Shown: one piece after another, positions 61,201-64,000 of the stretch
How the letters are laid out: each line of letters begins with the position of its first letter
How positions within the stretch are numbered: the stretch's first letter is position 1
Assembly (NCBI RefSeq): GCF_022530855.2
Contig: NZ_CP099567.1
Span: forward strand, 1,364,001 to 1,428,000
Source of the DNA: Candidatus Vondammii sp. HM_W22
GTDB taxonomy: Bacteria; Pseudomonadota; Gammaproteobacteria; Chromatiales; Chromatiaceae
Direction of reading: 5' to 3'
Length of the DNA stretch: 64,000 nucleotides
The notes under the pieces: generated by a model
Told to the model about the DNA's origin: nothing
What the model saw: the letters and a program-made list of their open reading frames with translations, nothing else
Databases searched by the model: none
Position numbers and translations under genes: made by a program

Positions 61201-62985
61201 TTAACCCAGCATTAGCAAAGCTTCACCAACCTGGACGGCATCGCCTTCCCTAATTGGAATTGATACAACCACGCCCCCTCTGGGTGCGCGAATCTCAGTC
61301 TCCATTTTCATCGCCTCCATGATCAAGATCACATCACCGTCATTGATGGATTGACCTTCCATCACTTTGATTTTAAAAATATTTCCAGCCAGAGGGGCGG
61401 GAACAGCCTCGCCACTACTAGCCACAGGTGCCGATGGGGCAGAAGCCCCGCCAGCCATTGGCGCCACTCTCTCTACTGCACCACCAGAAGAAACCGTGAC
61501 GTTATAGGTATTACCATTAACGGTTACCGTGTAAGCCTCAGGGCCACTTTTTGACGTTGCGGGGACCGGCGCAGCTGTTAGCTCAGGCTCAGTTCCAGGA
61601 GCCGGTTCGAACGCATTCGGATTGCCTCTGTTTTCCAGAAACTTCAGACCAATTTGTGGGAACAGCGCATAGATGAGTACATCGTCAATTTTATCTTTGG
61701 CTACGCTGATTCCCTTCTCCCGGGCAAGCTCATCAAATTCTGCCGTCAGTTTATCAACTTCCGGTTCTATCAGGTCTGCCGGGCGGCAAGTGATGGCTTC
61801 AGAGCCATCCAACACACGGGCCTGAAGCGCTTTATCGACGGGTCCTGGTGTTGCACCATAGCCGCCCTTGAGAACACCAGCAGTCTCCTTGGTGATGCTC
61901 TTATAGCGTTCACCCATCAGCACATTGAGAACGGCCTGAGTACCCACAATCTGGGAAGTAGGCGTTACCAGCGGAATCAAACCAAGATCTTCGCGTACTC
62001 GTGGAATCTCTTCCAGGACTGCATCGAACTTGTCCGTGGCACCCTGCTCGCGAAGCTGATTTTCCATATTGGTCAGCATGCCGCCGGGTACCTGGGCTAC
62101 CAGTATCCTGGAGTCCACACCCCGCAGAGAACCCTCGAATTTGGCATATTTTTTACGCACTTCCCGGAAATAGGCCGATATCTCCTCAAGCGCATTAAGA
62201 TTCAAACCCGTGTCGCGTTCAGTGTCTTCAAAAATGGACACCAGTGATTCAGTGGCAGAATGGCCATAAGTCATACTCATGGAGGAAATCGATGAGTCCA
62301 CCATGTCGATTCCAGCCTCTGCCGCTTTCGCGATAGTAGTGGTACTCGTACCCGTAGTGGCATGACAGTGCAAGGCAATAGGAATGGAGATGGAGGCCTT
62401 CAGCTTGCTGATCAGTTCGTTGGCCACATAAGGTTTAAGCAATCCCGCCATATCTTTGATGCAGATGGAAGAGCACCCCATATCTTCCAGGCTCTTGGCC
62501 ATGTTCAGCCAGTAATCCAGATCATGCACCGGGCTGACTGTGTATGACATGGCACCCTGAGCATGTTTTCCAACTTGCAGAGTAGCTTTGACCGCCGTCT
62601 CAAAGTTACGCAGGTCATTCATCGCATCAAAAATGCGGAACACATCCATGCCATTTACAGCAGCCCGCTCCACAAACTTTTCCACTACATCATCAGCATA
62701 ATGACGGTAGCCGAGAATATTCTGGGCTCGAAACAGCATCTGCATCGGCGTATTTGGCATTGCGGCCTTCAACCGACGTAACCGTTCCCAGGGGTCTTCA
62801 CCCAAATAGCGAATGCAGGAATCAAAAGTAGCACCGCCCCAGGTCTCCAACGACCAATAGCCCATCTGATCAAGTTTGGAGGCAATGGGCAACATATCAT
62901 CAATCCGCAGACGTGTTGCAAACAGGGATTGATGAGCGTCACGCAGGACAAGCTCTGTAATGCCGAGTGGTTTTTGATCGCTCAT
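61201..62985 (-). CDS. oadA: Oxaloacetate decarboxylase subunit alpha
   Basis: Carboxyltransferase/biotin-carrier subunit, 594 residues. The HMG-CoA-lyase-like domain opens with [14 protein letters not shown], includes [21 protein letters not shown] and HCHATTGTS. The conserved carboxylase domain follows. A Pro/Ala-rich linker leads to the biotinyl domain with Lys in [10 protein letters not shown]. The organisation is that of OadA rather than pyruvate carboxylase, since no ATP-grasp domain is present. Confidence 0.94.
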   Translation of the reverse strand: MSDQKPLGITELVLRDAHQSLFATRLRIDDMLPIASKLDQMGYWSLETWGGATFDSCIRYLGEDPWERLRRLKAAMPNTPMQMLFRAQNILGYRHYADDVVEKFVERAAVNGMDVFRIFDAMNDLRNFETAVKATLQVGKHAQGAMSYTVSPVHDLDYWLNMAKSLEDMGCSSICIKDMAGLLKPYVANELISKLKASISIPIALHCHATTGTSTTTIAKAAEAGIDMVDSSISSMSMTYGHSATESLVSIFEDTERDTGLNLNALEEISAYFREVRKKYAKFEGSLRGVDSRILVAQVPGGMLTNMENQLREQGATDKFDAVLEEIPRVREDLGLIPLVTPTSQIVGTQAVLNVLMGERYKSITKETAGVLKGGYGATPGPVDKALQARVLDGSEAITCRPADLIEPEVDKLTAEFDELAREKGISVAKDKIDDVLIYALFPQIGLKFLENRGNPNAFEPAPGTEPELTAAPVPATSKSGPEAYTVTVNGNTYNVTVSSGGAVERVAPMAGGASAPSAPVASSGEAVPAPLAGNIFKIKVMEGQSINDGDVILIMEAMKMETEIRAPRGGVVVSIPIREGDAVQVGEALLMLG

Positions 62986-63064
62986 GGGTTCGTTTTCATT
63001 TGTTTTAAGTTACACGTTGAACACGTGATAAGCCGACAGTTTGATGTTACCAAATTGCTCGGGT

Positions 63065-63310
63065 TTATTGTGATCGATAACGGCTCATGGCCGCTACAAT
63101 CACTGCTGTTAGTTCATCTCCACCGGTTACAGCTTCGGGTACCGCCGCTACCTGGGCAGCGGTTTCCTGACCATCATTACCGGAGATTGCTTGTGTCAGA
63201 CGGAATACGCCGGACATGGTAAGAACCAATACAGAGAGAAAAATGAAAACGCTCCCCATGCCAAGCAGCATGAGATTAACGCCTTCCATCAACAAACCGG
63301 TTACAGGCAT
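63065..63310 (-). CDS. oadG: Oxaloacetate decarboxylase subunit gamma
   Basis: About 81 residues: one membrane helix (LMLLGMGSVFIFLSVLVLTM) and a short cytosolic tail. It anchors and assembles the OadA-OadB complex. The C-terminal AVIVAAMSRYRS fits the family. ATG 63310 is favoured by GGAGAAGG six bases before it. It is first in the operon, with about 80 nt to oadA. Confidence 0.85.
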   Translation of the reverse strand: MPVTGLLMEGVNLMLLGMGSVFIFLSVLVLTMSGVFRLTQAISGNDGQETAAQVAAVPEAVTGGDELTAVIVAAMSRYRSQ

Positions 63311-63449
63311 GTTCATCCTTCTCCCGATCCACAAATCATTTTAAACCAATAATATACCATCGTGCCTCTATACAATGAAGTGTACTACTGCTGGCTATAT
63401 TTTTTATGAGATAGGCTCTCTACTGTCAAGCCATTCGTTTCAAGTTTAT

Positions 63450-64000
63450 TTAATAACCCATTGTTTTACATATAAATAGACAGATGTATTGTATTCTTTG
63501 ATCCTTATTATTAAGTATAACAATAATTAAAGGAGCCTCCTCACGGTAGCCATCCGTAAGCCCAATGACTTCCTTACGACCTGTGCTGTCGGAATCCATG
63601 ATCACCAGCAAGCAAAGCTTGTCGTCTTGCCTTACGTTGCAATAAACACCGTCGGCCCAAATGTACACATAGCGCCGCTTTGATAAATCGCGCTTACGCC
63701 ACTGACCATATTCGCCTTCCCAAGTTTGCTTGAGGCGGCTTATGGTATTGGAGGACAAACCTTTGGCATCAGCGCCAAGCAAACCTGCCAGTGCGTCCTT
63801 GAAGTCGCCTGTAGAGATGCCTTTCAAGTACAACCAGGGCAGCAGCTCTTCAATGGTCTTCGCTCGCTTCAAGTACGGTGGCACCAAACCGCTGTTGAAC
63901 TTGATGCCTTGCCCGGTACGATCTCTTACTTTGGGAACCTTGACCCCAATATCACCAAGCCCTGTTTGGATCATACGTTCCGGCAGGTGCCCATTGCGTA
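63450..64000 (-). pseudogene. IS256-family transposase fragment at window edge
   Basis: The frame is open to the right edge, so the N-terminus lies outside. It reads GVKVPKVRDRTGQGIKF, LYLKGISTGDFKDALAGLLG and YVYIWADGVYCNVRQDDK (first catalytic Asp), then TDGYREE. After that, at about 63540, it changes to unrelated AT-rich sequence before stopping. It is a third IS256 subtype, related to type A. Truncated at the 3' end. Confidence 0.88.

Overview
The window looks like chromosome of a free-living-type but decaying gammaproteobacterium. Two conserved gammaproteobacterial clusters are recognisable: ihfB-rpsA-cmk-aroA // tyrA-hisC-pheA-serA-serC-gyrA-mtnA/mtaD-ubiG-gph-SDR, whose gene order matches the Pseudomonas cluster from memory, and rpmF-plsX-fabH-fabG-acpP-fabF-pabC-mltG-tmk-holB-pilZ-tatD. 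A sodium-pump oxaloacetate decarboxylase (oadGAB) fits a marine or sulfur-oxidiser-like lineage. Insertion-sequence load is very high (IS3, IS4, IS5, IS30, IS256, IS630 and Tn3 families), nearly all copies are broken, and several host genes carry frameshifts. This suggests relaxed selection, as in a host-associated symbiont; the lifestyle is inference.

Layout. 0-4.4 kb: ihfB, rpsA, cmk, aroA (minus strand). 4.4-24.5 kb: a segment that separates aroA from tyrA. It carries manB, a DUF3581 gene, a P-type cation ATPase, panD and a broken mscS among IS remnants, and has IS5-type remnants in the same orientation at both edges. 24.5-32.6 kb: tyrA, hisC, pheA, serA, serC, gyrA on the minus strand, feeding tyrosine, phenylalanine and serine synthesis. 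32.6-38.6 kb: divergent mtnA and mtaD (both frameshifted), a DUF302 secreted protein, ubiG, gph/mupP, an SDR and a small lipoprotein. 38.7-41.5 kb: nested IS256 and IS3 elements, including one intact IS3-family copy. 41.9-43.9 kb: folK and pcnB. 44.0-48.3 kb: tRNA-Glu, a truncated integrase, a resolvase-less Tn3-family element with perfect 49-bp ends, and an IS256 remnant. 48.5-49.6 kb: a peroxiredoxin and the relic of a methylthioadenosine/methylthioinosine phosphorylase. 49.6-59.9 kb: tatD back to yceD, the fatty-acid cluster, without fabD. 60-63.3 kb: oadBAG. The window ends in another IS256 transposase fragment.

Main observations. (1) All three recognisable methylthioadenosine-salvage genes here (mtaD, mtnP, mtnA) are broken. 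(2) The tyrA/aroA and folK/panD neighbourhoods are both disrupted, with repeated elements at every breakpoint, suggesting a block rearrangement. (3) A ~197-bp repeat with a conserved hairpin, found beside panD and beside folK, matches no element I recognise. (4) fabD is absent from an otherwise standard fab cluster. No CRISPR array, toxin-antitoxin pair or defence island was seen.
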